Counted from the first letter of the stretch, positions 44,226 through 55,669 are shown. The stretch is DNA of 64,000 nucleotides from Protonemura montana (GCA_947568835.1 OX387607.1:18813277-18877276); one strand, 5' to 3'. Program-made: numbers and translations. Notes: a model not told the origin generated them from the sequence alone.

Positions 44226-45510
44226 TGTGCCCCTAGGTTTTTATAACTTGCTGATTATAGGTCTGGACTCGCCAAATATAGTCTATTTTTTGGCTGAAAT
44301 TCTTGACGGTATTGTTAGACTAAGTGCCTACTGTCTGATGAGTAAAACCGGCGACGGAATGCGGTGGGCGGAACGGGGCGGGACACTGTAATTATGTTCC
44401 AATAAGTAGGTCTCATTTTGCTCAGTTACACAGAACGCATCTCCTGGCTCCAGCTGTGTTCATCTCCTGGTTATTGTCATTTTCTGACCGAATTAGTTGT
44501 TGCCCTGATCATCATGAGCAATGATTTCAGAACGCTTGGGTCTCAGAATCGCACGACCTGGCTGTCAGATGCAACCGTAATTCAAGCGGAATATCACACC
44601 AATTATTCTCAGAGTAATCATCATCTTGTTAAGACTTCAATTGAACCACCTTGTCAAATCACAGCCACCGCCTGTGAGAATGTACTTTCAGGCGATTGCT
44701 TCAAGTACTTCGATCTTTGTTGCAAGGGGAGCGGTGGGTGGAAGTGGAGGAGACCGGAAGTCTCACGAATTGGGACGTGCGTCGCCTCGCTGTCGCCGTA
44801 TGTGACGTCAGTCTAGAGAAGCAAAGTGATCGTTGAGGTGGACATCCCTTGCCTGCCTAATTGCCTGCCCTTTTTACACCCCTAGGTGAGGCAGGTACGA
44901 CAGCTAAATACTACCTTTATTTAAGCGTGGACCAACGGTGACTTGCCACAGGGCCGCCAATTTGAAGGGCAATAATTTTAATAATTGGTATAAATAAGAA
45001 GAGATTGGACTTGAAAAACATATATTATAGCGCAAAATAGCACATAATTTACCAACGAGATTGAAATATTTCTCCCTGTTAATGCCATTGACTTTCTCTG
45101 CAACAAAAATGAACTTGATATTTGTTGAATCGAAAGTGTGATTGAGAATCAGCTATGCATGGTTAGATTACCTGCAAGCTGCGAGTTATAATAAAATGCA
45201 CTGAATATGAAAGTAGTTCTGTAGTCAACTTGAATCCCTGGTTTGATTCATGAGGGTAAATAGTACCAGGTATTCTAATACGGGCTTTCAAGAGCACCAA
45301 GGGGAGAAGGAACAAAACTAATGCTATAAACTCAAAGAGAAATAACTACATAAACAATTAGAACAATTACAGTCATTGTAATAGTCGTACGGAAAAGGGA
45401 AGTTGAGTGAAACTTTCTGGCTCAAAACCGCATTCAAATCCGGAACAAATCTTTGCCAAAACAATCACTCCTATAGATTTAACACAGGAAACGTAGCGGC
45501 TGGATGGGTG
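44226..45510. other. Unique spacer, no gene recognised
   Basis: A 132-codon plus-strand frame at 44418-44816 has no recognisable domain, signal peptide or splice context. The rest is AT-rich. Confidence 0.4.
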
Positions 45511-45511
45511 A

Positions 45512-46432
45512 CCATCATGCACATGACCATCATACACATGACCATCATACACATGACCATCATACACATGACCATCATGCACATGACCATCATACACATG
45601 ACCATCATACACATGACCATCATACACATGACCATCATACACATGACCATTATACACATGACCATCATACACATGACCATCATACACATGACCATCATAC
45701 ACATGACCATCATACACATGACCATCATACACATGACCATCATACACATGACCATCATACACATGACCATCATGTACATGACCATCAAACACATGACCAT
45801 CATACACATGACCATCATACACATGACCATCATACACATGACCATCATACACATGACCATTATACACATGACCATCATACACATGACCATCATACACATG
45901 ACCATCATACACATGACCATCATACACATGACCATCATACACATGACCATCATACACATGACCATCATACACATGACCATCATGTACATGACCATCAAAC
46001 ACATGACCATCATACACATGACCATCATACACATGACCATCATACACATGACCATCATACACATGACCATCATACACATGACCATCGTGCACATGACCAT
46101 TATAAACATGACCATTATACACATGACCATCGTACACATGACCATCGTGCACATGACCATCATACACATGACCATCATACACATGACCATCATACACATG
46201 ACCATCATACACATGACCATCATACACATGACCATCATACACATGACCATCATACACATGACCATCATACACATGACCATCATGTACATGACCATCAAAC
46301 ACATGACCATCATACACATGACCATCATACACATGACCATCATACACATGACCATCATGTACATGACCATTATACACATGACCATTATACACATGACCAT
46401 CATACACGTGACCATCATACACATGACCATCA
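45512..46432. repeat. 15-bp minisatellite ACCATCATACACATG (~61 units)
   Basis: The unit equals the GACCATCATACACATGACC stretch of the 5S-SINE linker. The array is entered through GGATGGGTGACCATC (5S-like) and left into GCTGTCGAGAGGTTGATAAG (SINE body), so it replaces the head/linker of a SINE. A block with CATGTACATGACCATCAAAC repeats three times (about 45770, 45980, 46280). Open frames in several frames are due to the 15-bp period. Confidence 0.96.
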
Positions 46433-46560
46433 CAATTGCTGTCGAGAGGTTGATAAGCACGGCGGGGTTGATAAGCAAGGCGGGGTTGATAAGCAAGGCG
46501 AAGTTGATAAGCAAGGCGGGGTTGATAAGCAAGGCGTGGTGGTTAAGGCACACAGGAAAT
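46433..46560 (+). repeat. SINE body fragment with five 18-bp tandem units
   Basis: GTTGATAAGCAAGGCGGG is repeated five times at 46449-46538. The unit is a piece of the SINE body (GAGAGGTTGATAAGCAAGGC in other copies, which are in the opposite orientation). Confidence 0.85.
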
Positions 46561-46572
46561 GCAGCGGTGGGG

Positions 46573-46608
46573 GACGTCGTCGATACCGAGCTGTGAATCG
46601 ACGACGTC
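46573..46608. promoter_or_regulatory. 12-bp inverted repeat with CRE-like core
   Basis: GACGTCGTCGAT and ATCGACGACGTC are perfect inverted copies 12 bp apart; the right arm continues as GACGTCAC. It could be a transcription factor site pair or a stem-loop. It is about 60-100 bp upstream of the TATA-like site at 46670. Confidence 0.4.
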
Positions 46609-46669
46609 ACGACATCAGATGACGCACCTATTCGTGGCCCAAACCCGTTAGCGAGTTCTGACTGCTAGT

Positions 46670-46677
46670 TATAAATA
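46670..46677 (+). promoter_or_regulatory. Candidate TATA box (gene unknown)
   Basis: TATAAATA followed by GAGCAGCATTCACTC, a plausible core promoter on the plus strand with a start near 46700. The first downstream ATG (46804) lies at the very edge of the 32-bp array and its frame closes after about 24 codons unless spliced, so no gene can be assigned. Confidence 0.3.
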
Positions 46678-46803
46678 GAGCAGCATTCACTCTAAGCTCG
46701 TCTTGTCAGTGACGTGACAATTGGGGAATTACGGGGTGCGGTGACTTGATCGATGCCAAGCTCTAATAGTTGCTGACTTTATTGTGTTTTGTGACGATTC
46801 GAC

Positions 46804-47448
46804 ATGGAAGCTGAAACCAGCAAGCGAAGGATGGGAAGGAAGCTGAAACCAGCAAGCAAAGGATGGGAAGGAAGCTGAAACCAGCAAGCGAAGGATGGGA
46901 AGGAAACTGAAACCAGCAAGCGAAGGATGGGAAGGAAACTGAAACCAGCAAGCCAAGGATGGGAAGGAAACTGAAACCAGCAAGCGAAGGATGGGAAGGA
47001 AGCTGAAACCAGCAAGCGAAGGATGGGAAGGAAGCTGAAACCAGCAAGCGAAGGATGGGAAGGAAGCTGAAACCAGCAAGCGAAGGATGGGAAGGAAGCT
47101 GAAACCAGCAAGCGATGGATGGGAAGGAAGCTGAAACCAGCAAGCGATGGATGGGAAGGAAGCTGAAACCAGCAAGCGATGGATGGGAAAGAAGCTGAAA
47201 CCAGCAAGCAAAGGCTGGGAAGGAAGCTGAAACCAGCAAGCGAAGGATGGGAAGGAAGCTGAAACCAGCAAGCGAAGGATGGGAAGGAAGCTGAAACCAG
47301 CAAGCGAAGGATGGGAAGGAAGCTGAAACCAGCAAGCGAAGGATGGGAAGGAAGCTGAAACCAGCAAGCGAAGGATGGGAAGGAAGCTGAAACCAGCAAG
47401 CGAAGGATGGGAAGGAAGCTGAAACCAGCAAGCGAAGGATGGGAGGGA
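46804..47448. repeat. 32-bp minisatellite (~20 units)
   Basis: Unit GAAGCTGAAACCAGCAAGCG plus AAGGATGGGAAG. Variants GATGGATGG occur in a run of three. 32 is not divisible by 3, so the minus-strand frames cycle through all phases; they are not genes. Confidence 0.95.
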
Positions 47449-47489
47449 TAAGACATGTCATTTTTGAGAAGATTTTAGTGCATTTGCTC

Positions 47490-48096
47490 AGAATGACAGG
47501 TGGAGATCGGGGTCCAAGTAGCTCAATTGGTTAGAGCAACACCCGCGACAGGTGGAGTTTGGGGTCTAAGTAGCTCAATTGGTTAGAGCAACACCCGTGA
47601 CAGGTGGTGATCGGGGTCCAAGTAGCTCAATTTGTTAGAGCAACACCCGCGACAGGTGGAGATCAGGGTCCAAGTAGCTCAATTGGTTAGAGCAACACCC
47701 GCGACAGGAGGAGATCGGGGTCTAAGTAGCTCAATTGGTTAGAGCAACACCCGCGACAGGTGGAGATCAGGGTCCAAGTAGCTCAATTGGTTAGAGCTAC
47801 ACCCGCGACAGGTGGAGATCGGGGTTCAAGTAGCTCAATTGGTTAGAGCAACACCCGCGACAGGTGAAGATCGGGGTTCAAGTAGCTCAATTGGTTAGAG
47901 CAACACCCACGACAGGTGGAGATCGGGGTCCAAGTAGCTCAATTGGTTAGAGCAAAACCCGCGACAGGTGGAGATCGGGGTCCAAGTAGCTCAATTGGTT
48001 AGAGCAACACCCACGACAGGTGGAGATCGGGGTTCAAGTAGCTCAATTGGTTAGAGCAACACCCGCGACAGGTGGAGATCGGGGTCCAAGTAGCTC
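47490..48096 (+). repeat. tRNA-like array III (~12 truncated 52-bp units), plus orientation
   Basis: Preceded by the SINE flank (TTTGCTCAGAATGACAGG), then 52-bp units GTCCAAGTAGCTCAATTGGT..GGTGGAGATCGG. No full 3' half remains: the last unit runs straight into a 5S-SINE linker (CATACACATGACCAGTTC), so one repeat class is fused to the other. Confidence 0.9.
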
Positions 48097-48595
48097 AAAT
48101 CATACACATGACCAGTTCTGTTCGGGAGAGAGGATGGAGGGATGAAAGTTAAGCAACACTGCGCTGGGTCAGGTATTGGATGGGTGACCATCATACACAT
48201 GACCAGTTCTGTTCGGGAGAGGGGTTGGAGGGATGAAAGTTAAGCAACACTACGCTGGGTCAGGTATTAGATGGGTGACCATCATACACATGACCAGTTC
48301 TGTTCGGGAGAGAGGTTGGAGGGATGAAAGTTAGTTCAGCAACTTCACTCGCCTTGCTTATCAACCTCTCGACAGCATGGATTTGTGGAGGAATCCTGTT
48401 GTTCGCGTTGTACCGTCCTGCGGAAGGGACGTTAAGCCGGTGGTCCCCTTGGTCTTCGACAGGAGTAGGCTACGTGCCGGCACCGGATTTCTCGTCATCC
48501 CTCATAGGCTAGGCTAGGTTTTTCACCGACGCCATTAGACCAGTGCCGCATGACCCGTCGTCAAAACAGTGCGTCGTTAAACACTACAAATCAAA
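48097..48595 (+). mobile_element. 5S-derived SINE, most complete copy in the window
   Basis: About 2.5 head units (GTTAAGCAACACTGCGCTGG, GGATGGGTGACCATCATACA), then the body (AGTTCAGCAACTTCACTCGC, CGACAGCATGGATTTGTGGA, CGGAAGGGACGTTAAGCCGG, TAGGCTACGTGCCGGCACCG) and the tail CAGTGCGTCGTTAAACACTA ending CAAATCAAACAA. The head resembles 5S rRNA internal promoter elements, so this is a SINE3-type element. Confidence 0.85.
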
Positions 48596-48814
48596 CAACG
48601 CGTCGAATTCTGCGCGGATAAAAAACGATCTTCTCATGAAACGAGTTTGTTTATTGGTTAAATCACGCGTGGCCTTGGACTCGCTTTTATTTCGTTGCAT
48701 GACAAATTAAAATGGATCAATTATCAATTAGCGTTTTTTTTTTTTTCGCCTATTTTCAAAGTGCGTGCGGTCTTAAAACTTCAATGCTGTCGATCGACTG
48801 AAACCCACCTGTGC
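48596..48814. other. Short unique spacer
   Basis: AT-rich with a T run near 48735; nothing else is seen. Confidence 0.4.
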
Positions 48815-51800
48815 CAAAGTGCTGGCAAACCTAGTGCTGGCAAGCCTAGTGCTGGCAAGCCTAGTGCTGGCAATCCTAGTGCTGGCAATCCTAGTGCTGG
48901 CAAGCCTAGTGCTGGCAATCCTAGTGCTGGCAAGCCTAGTGCTGGCAATCCTAGTGCTGGCAATCCTAGTGCTGGCAAGCCTATAGTGCTGGCAATCCTA
49001 GTGCTGGCAATCCTAGTGCTGGCAAACCTAGTGCTGGCAATCCTAGTGCTGGCAATCCTAGTGCTGGCAATCCTAGTGCTGGCAAGCCTATAGTGCTGGC
49101 AATCCTAGTGCTGGCAAGCCTAGTGCTGGCAATCCTAGTGCTGGCAATCCTAGTGCTGGCAATCCTAGTGCTGGCAATCCTAGTGCTGGCAATCCTAGTG
49201 CTGGCAATCCTAGTGCTGGCAATCCTAGTGCTGGCAATCCTAGTGCTGGCAAGCCTAGTGCTGGCAATCCTAGTGCTGGCAATCCTAGTGCTGGCAATCC
49301 TAGTGCTGGCAAGCCTAGTGCTGGCAATCCTAGTGCTGGCAATCCTAGTGCTGGCAATCCTAGTGCTGGCAATCCTAGTGCTGGCAAGCCTAGTGCTGGC
49401 AATCCTAGTGCTGGCAAGCCTATAGTGCTGGCAATCCTAGTGCTGGCAATCCTAGTGCTGGCAATCCTAGTGCTGGCAAGCCTATAGTGCTGGCAATCCT
49501 AGTGCTGGCAAGCCTATAGTGCTGGCAATCCTAGTGCTGGCAATCCTAGTGCTGGCAAACCTAGTGCTGGCAATCCTAGTGCTGGCAATCCTAGTGCTGG
49601 CAAGCCTATAGTGCTGGCAATCCTAGTGCTGGCAATCCTAGTGCTGGCAATCCTAGTGCTGGCAATCCTAGTGCTGGCAAGCCTAGTGCTGGCAATCCTA
49701 GTGCTGGCAAGCCTATAGTGCTGGCAATCCTAGTGCTGGCAAGCCTAGTGCTGGCAATCCTAGTGCTGGCAAGCCTATAGTGCTGGCAATCCTAGTGCTG
49801 GCAATCCTAGTGCTGGCAAGCCTATAGTGCTGGCAATCCTAGTGCTGGCAATCCTAGTGCTGGCAATCCTAGTGCTGGCAAGCCTATAGTGCTGGCAATC
49901 CTAGTGCTGGCAAGCCTAGTGCTGGCAATCCTAGTGCTGGCAATCCTATAGTGCTGGCAAGCCTAGTGCTGGCAATCCTAGTGCTGGCAAGCCTAGTGCT
50001 GGCAATCCTAGTGCTGGCAATCCTAGTGCTGGCAATCCTAGTGCTGGCAATCCTAGTGCTGGCAAGCCTATAGTGCTGGCAATCCTAGTGCTGGCAATCC
50101 TAGTGCTGGCAAACCTAGTGCTGGCAATCCTAGTGCTGGCAATCCTAGTGCTGGCAAGCCTATAGTGCTGGCAATCCTAGTGCTGGCAATCCTAGTGCTG
50201 GCAATCCTAGTGCTGGCAATCCTAGTGCTGGCAAGCCTAGTGCTGGCAATCCTAGTGCTGGCAAGCCTATAGTGCTGGCAATCCTAGTGCTGGCAAGCCT
50301 AGTGCTGGCAATCCTAGTGCTGGCAAGCCTATAGTGCTGGCAATCCTAGTGCTGGCAATCCTAGTGCTGGCAAGCCTATAGTGCTGGCAATCCTAGTGCT
50401 GGCAATCCTAGTGCTGGCAATCCTAGTGCTGGCAAGCCTATAGTGCTGGCAATCCTAGTGCTGGCAAGCCTAGTGCTGGCAATCCTAGTGCTGGCAATCC
50501 TATAGTGCTGGCAAGCCTAGTGCTGGCAATCCTAGTGCTGGCAATCCTAGTGCTGGCAATCCTAGTGCTGGCAATCCTAGTGCTGGCAATCCTAGTGCTG
50601 GCAATCCTAGTGCTGGCAATCCTAGTGCTGGCAATCCTAGTGCTGGCAAGCCTATAGTGCTGGCAATCCTAGTGCTGGCAATCCTAGTGCTGGCAATCCT
50701 AGTGCTGGCAAGCCTATAGTGCTGGCAATCCTAGTGCTGGCAAGCCTAGTGCTGGCAATCCTAGTGCTGGCAATCCTAGTGCTGGCAATCCTAGTGCTGG
50801 CAATCCTAGTGCTGGCAATCCTAGTGCTGGCAATCCTAGTGCTGGCAAGCCTAGTGCTGGCAATCCTAGTGCTGGCAAGCCTATAGTGCTGGCAATCCTA
50901 GTGCTGGCAAGCCTAGTGCTGGCAATCCTAGTGCTGGCAAGCCTATAGTGCTGGCAATCCTAGTGCTGGCAATCCTAGTGCTGGCAAGCTTAGTGCTGGC
51001 AATCCTAGTGCTGGCAATCCTAGTGCTGGCAATCCTAGTGCTGGCAATCCTAGTGCTGGCAATCCTAGTGCTGGCAATCCTAGTGCTGGCAAGCCTAGTG
51101 CTGGCAATCCTAGTGCTGGCAAGCCTAGTGCTGGCAAGCCTAGTGCTGGCAATCCTAGTGCTGGCAATCCTAGTGCTGGCAATCCTAGTGCTGGCAATCC
51201 TAGTGCTGGCAATCCTAGTGCTGGCAATCCTAGTGCTGGCAAGCCTATAGTGCTGGCAATCCTAGTGCTGGCAATCCTAGTGCTGGCAATCCTAGTGCTG
51301 GCAATCCTAGTGCTGGCAATCCTAGTGCTGGCAATCCTAGTGCTGTCAAATCTCAGTGCTGGCAATCCTAGTGCTGGCAATCCTAGTGCTGGCAATCCTA
51401 GTGCTGTCAAATCTCAGTGCTGGCAATCCTAGTGCTGGCAATCCTAGTGCTGGCAAGCCTAGTGCTGGCAAGCCTAGTGCTGGCAAGCCTAGTGCTGGCA
51501 AGCCTAGTGCTGGCAATCCTAGTGCTGGCAAGCCTAGTGCTGGCAAGCCTAGTGCTGGCAATCCTAGTGCTGGCAATCCTAGTGCTGGCAATCCTAGTGC
51601 TGGCAAGCCTAGTGCTGGCAAGCCTAGTGCTGGCAAGCTTATAGTGCTGGCAATCCTAGTGCTGGCAATCCTAGTGCTGGCAATCCTAGTGCTGGCAAGC
51701 CTAGTGCTGGCAAGCTTAGTGCTGGCAATCCTAGTGCTGGCAAGCCTAGTGCTGGCAATCCTAGTGCTGGCAATCCTAGTGCTGGCAATCCTAGTGCTGG

Positions 51801-52215
51801 CAAGCCTAGTGCTGGCAAGCCTAGTGCTGGCAATCCTAGTGCTGGCAATCCTAGTGCTGGCAAGCCTATAGTGCTGGCAATCCTAGTGCTGGCAATCCTA
51901 GTGCTGGCAAGCCTATAGTGCTGGCAATCCTAGTGCTGGCAATCCTAGTGCTGGCAATCCTAGTGCTGGCAATCCTAGTGCTGGCAATCCTAGTGCTGGC
52001 AAGCCTATAGTGCTGGCAATCCTAGTGCTGGCAATCCTAGTGCTGGCAATCCTAGTGCTGGCAAGCCTAGTGCTGGCAATCCTAGTGCTGGCAATCCTAG
52101 TGCTGGCAAACCTAGTGCTGGCAATCCTAGTGCTGGCAATCCTAGTGCTGGCAAGCCTAGTGCTGGCAAGCCTAGTGCTGGCAAGCCTAGTGCTATCAAA
52201 TCTCAGTGCTGGCAA
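48815..52215. repeat. 15-bp minisatellite GTGCTGGCAATCCTA (~225 units)
   Basis: 15-bp units with CAAGCC and CAAACC variants and a 17-bp form carrying an extra TA (CCTATAGTGCTGG). The order of variants around 49.56-50.0 kb is repeated around 50.11-50.5 kb (554-bp spacing). Variant units with GCTGTCAAATCTCAGTGC occur at about 51345, 51405 and (as GCTATCAAATC) 52190. Frames such as repeating LPALG or LAILV are by-products of a 15-bp period. Confidence 0.97.
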
Positions 52216-53460
52216 CATAGAAATAAGTACAAAATAAAATAAAAGGCACATATTCGAATGGCATTCATATTCACCGGTTTGTATTTAGGTAGTTAATGTT
52301 GTTGACTTAGAAACCCCCGATTGCTAGAGGGTCGGTACCGGCAATGTCCGATAGAAGTCGCGGTTTGCGGGCAAGCATGTTAACTGCTTTGAAACTGACA
52401 CAAGTTTGAAAAACGCTCGAAAGCAAGCGACGTTTCAACGATAAAGTTGATGTAACAAAGTTAATTTCGAAACGTGCCGACCTCGTCAGGAATTGCATAT
52501 ACGAATCTGGGGGTAAATAGTTTTGCTCCCAGATGTATTTTCCCAAACGGTTTTCATGTGATCAAAGCAATTAGGCGGGTCAGTGGTCATGAACGCTCGA
52601 CGTCGGAGCATCAATTAGTTACTGACTGACAGCCAAGAGCTCGTATTAAATAATAACACCAGAGTTTTGTATAAACAAATAACCTCTGAATAAGAGACCA
52701 TCGTGTCACTTTCCAAGGATTTATGTGCATAGACTGCAAACACATTAAAACTTTCATAAATCAAAGACAAAGTGCCATGGCGAGTTCCAATCATATGCTG
52801 TGAAATTCAGCTGCTTCTGGGAGTGAGAAGCTGTTAGACCGGGCCGTTCTAAAGTAACGCTGGACAGTTTTCGTAATGTAAATGTTCTTCCAAACATTAC
52901 CTGTGCAAATCTATGAGTTTTCTTTTAAGGGCTAAAGAAGGCGCCACCAAGCTTTAACCTAATTTAACATCAAAATTCTGGTTCACCCATGTGCCATGTA
53001 ATGTCTACCATACGGCGTACTCGATCCAAGTCACTCTTACCTTCTCTGTGCTGCTATTCGGAAAACCCACGAAGACGCCACATGGCTGGTAGGTCAGACA
53101 CGCAGAAAACACGCCGTGGGATTCGAAGCGAAGACCTAAGTATAATAAAACTAGCTCGCGTCTTGACACAGGTGCCTTATGAGTGTTCGGGTGCTCTCGG
53201 CGCCTACCACCTGTCGCTGTACGGACTCGACTGGCAACTATCGGAGCTGGCCGCACTGTCAAACGACGCGCGCGAAGCCACGCCCTCGAAAATCAGCCAA
53301 TCGTAAGACTGCCGAGGAGCGTGGACGAGATGCGCACACAAGATCAGAGAAAGTCTTGTGCGCCGGCCCGAAATTTTGCAGCAGACAACCCCTTGACGAT
53401 GATTCATCAACCTCTTCCAGAAGGTCCACCTGAAGCGTTGTCAGGACAGGCCAGGATGAG
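52216..53460. other. Unique spacer without recognised gene
   Basis: Several short open frames on both strands (for example 52307-52546 minus and 52989-53306 plus) show no known domain. A GAGGTCGGCACGTTTCGAAA / GTTGAAACGTCGCTTGC pair near 52440-52490 looks like retroelement terminal sequence but is unassigned. Confidence 0.4.
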
Positions 53461-53461
53461 C

Positions 53462-54880
53462 TCTTAACGTGCACGGGGAGGCCAGGATGAGCTTCCAACG
53501 TGCACGGAGAGACCAGGGTGAGCTCCCAACGTGCACGGGGTGGCCAGGGTGAGCTCCTAACGTGCACGGGGAGGCCAGGATGAGCTCCCAACGTGCACGG
53601 CCAGGGTGAGCTTCCAACGTGCACGGGGAGGCCAGGGTGAGCTTCCAACGTGCATGGGGAGGCCAGGGTGAGCTTCCAATGTGCACGGGGAGGCCAGGGT
53701 GAGCTTCGAACGTGCACGGGGAGGCTAGGGTGAGCTTCTAACGTGCACGGGGAGGCCAGGGTGAGCTCCCAACGTGCACGGGGTGGCCAGGGTGAGCTCC
53801 TAACGTGCACGGGGAGGCCAGGATGAGCTCCCAACGTGCACGGCCAGGGTGAGCTTCCAACGTGCACGGGGAGGCCAGGGTGAGCTTCCAACGTGCACGG
53901 AGAGACCAGGGTGAGCTCCCAACGTGCACGGGGAGGCCAGGGTGAGCTTCCAACGTGCACAAGGAGGCCAGGGTGAGCTCCTAACGTGCACGTGGAGGCC
54001 AGGGTGAGCTTCCAACGTGCACGGAGAGACCAGGGTGAGCTCCCAACGTGCACGGGGTGGCCAGGGTGAGCTCCTAACGTGCACGGGGAGGCCAGGATGA
54101 GCTCCAAACGTGCACGGCCAGGGTGAGCTTCCAACGTGCACGTGGAGGCCAGGGTGAGCTTCCAACGTGCACGGCCAGGGTGAGCTTCCAACGTGCACGG
54201 GGAGGCCAGGGTGAGCTCCCAACGTGCACGGGGAGGCCAGGGTGAGCTTCCAACGTGCACGGGGAGGCCAGGGTAAGCTTCCAACGTGCACGGGGAGGCC
54301 AGGGTAAGCTTCCAACGTGCACGGGGAGGCCAGGGTGAGCTTCCAACGTGCACGGGGAGGCCAGAGTGAGCTTCCAACGTGCACGGGGAGGCCAGGGTGA
54401 GTTTCCAACGTGCACGGGGAGGCCAGGGTGAGCATCCAACGTGCACGGGGAGGCCAGGATGAGCTTCCAACGTGCACGGGGAGGCCAGGGTGAGCTTCCA
54501 ACGTGCACGGGGAGGCCAGGGTGAGCTTCCAACGTGCACGGGGAGGCCAGGGTAAGCTTCCAACGTGCACGGAGAGGCCAGGGCAAGCTTCCAACGTGCA
54601 TGGAGAGACCAGGGTGAGCTTCCAACGTGCACGGGGAGGCCAGGGTGATCTCCCAACGTGCACGGGGAGGCCAGGGTGAGCTTCCAACGTGCATGGAGAG
54701 ACCAGGGTGAGCTTTCAACGTGCACGAGGAGGCCAGGGTGAGCTTCCAACGTGCACGGAGAGACCAGGGTGAGCTTCCAACGTGCACGGGGAGGCCAGGG
54801 TGAGCTTCCAACGTGCACGGAGAGACCAGGGTGAGCTTCCAACGTGCACGGGGAGGCCAGGGTGAGCTTCCAACGTGCAT
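53462..54880. repeat. 31-bp minisatellite (~46 units)
   Basis: Unit GGGGAGGCCAGGGTGAGCTT plus CCAACGTGCAC. Shortened units (CACGGCCAGGG) recur near 53600, 53840, 54115 and 54175. It ends about 18 bp inside the intron that follows the leader exon at 54900. Frames of up to 561 codons on the minus strand are array artefacts. Confidence 0.96.
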
Positions 54881-54899
54881 GGTACTTGATGGAACTTAC

Positions 54900-54970
54900 C
54901 TCAAGATTGTTGGAGTCCCAAGTGTCCAGAAGACCGGAAGACAACTAGAAGGCGACTGGGTCGGTGTTGA
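54900..54970 (-). other. Candidate non-coding leader exon (5' UTR) of the GH9 gene
   Basis: Minus-strand sequence from about 54970 to the strong donor CTTGAG|GTAAGT at 54900/54899 lies 30 bp below a TATA box and contains no ATG. The next good acceptor adjacent to a coding start on this strand is CACAG|ATG at 31685/31684, so this would be GH9 exon 0, with a 23.2-kb intron. The 5' end is estimated from TATA spacing. It could instead serve another, unseen gene. Confidence 0.45.
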
Positions 54971-54996
54971 TCAGCGCCTGGTTGTCTCTGTCAGCC

Positions 54997-55002
54997 TTTA
55001 TA
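54997..55002 (-). promoter_or_regulatory. TATA box of the candidate GH9 promoter
   Basis: GGCTATAAAGGC on the minus strand, about 30 bp upstream of the inferred start of the leader exon. Confidence 0.5.
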
Positions 55003-55053
55003 GCCACGTCTGCACGTTGAACGGTTTCCCTCCGAGTTCCTTGAAGTATTGCT

Positions 55054-55078
55054 CCCCCCTCCCCCCCCCCCCCCCCCC
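55054..55078. repeat. Poly(C) tract
   Basis: About 24 C interrupted by one T, upstream of the candidate promoter on the minus strand (where it reads as poly(G)). Confidence 0.95.
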
Positions 55079-55669
55079 TCATATTTGTCTGCCCGGACCA
55101 ACCATATTCGGAGCGACGACGCAGTTCGATCGGAGATCGTCACACAACGTTTTCTACAAATCAGTAATTGGCAGGATGCATTGACGCGACCTACGAAACA
55201 AATCAATCAAATGCTCTGCAAAACATTTCACAAAAAAAAATTGGCAGCTATTTGAATATTTCGGTGAATCAAATCGAAATTAGTTCGCGCATAATTCCGG
55301 CGCCTCCTCGATTTGTGTCAGGCACCCGTTGAACGTGTCCTGATATGGATTCATCCCCTCCGGCCAGCTAAAGGAACCTGAGTTACGATGACAGCTAAAT
55401 TGGAGGCAGTCTCGCTCGGATTAGTGAGTCATGCAAACTTCTCGGGAGACGTCGATCACGCCTGCACACGACCGTGACAAGGATGCGAACCCGGCACAAG
55501 GAGGACTTGGTGGAGGCGCCGGGACAGTCTCGGGTTCGACCTCTAGAGTTGTGCAAGATCGGCCATTTCGCAGTGCTACCATGGTGCTACATTATACGAT
55601 CGGTGGTATTATATAACCCCGACCTATAGCGGTACTTTTCAACAATTGCGTAGGTTCCACAATGCTCAC
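55079..55669. other. Upstream region of the candidate GH9 promoter
   Basis: No gene or repeat is recognised. Confidence 0.4.

Noticed and set aside
44418-44816. 132-codon plus-strand frame
   Set aside because: No domain, signal peptide, splice or promoter context; length is within chance for this amount of spacer.
45373-46622. His/Asp-rich and Met-rich frames that look like metal-binding proteins
   Set aside because: They are translations of the 15-bp repeat in different frames on both strands.
48781-52251. Leu/Ala-rich hydrophobic frames resembling membrane proteins
   Set aside because: 15-bp period; the same repeats give open frames on both strands.
53259-54944. 561-codon minus-strand frame
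   Set aside because: 31-bp units make all three frames open; several overlapping frames of similar length exist, none with a recognisable domain.
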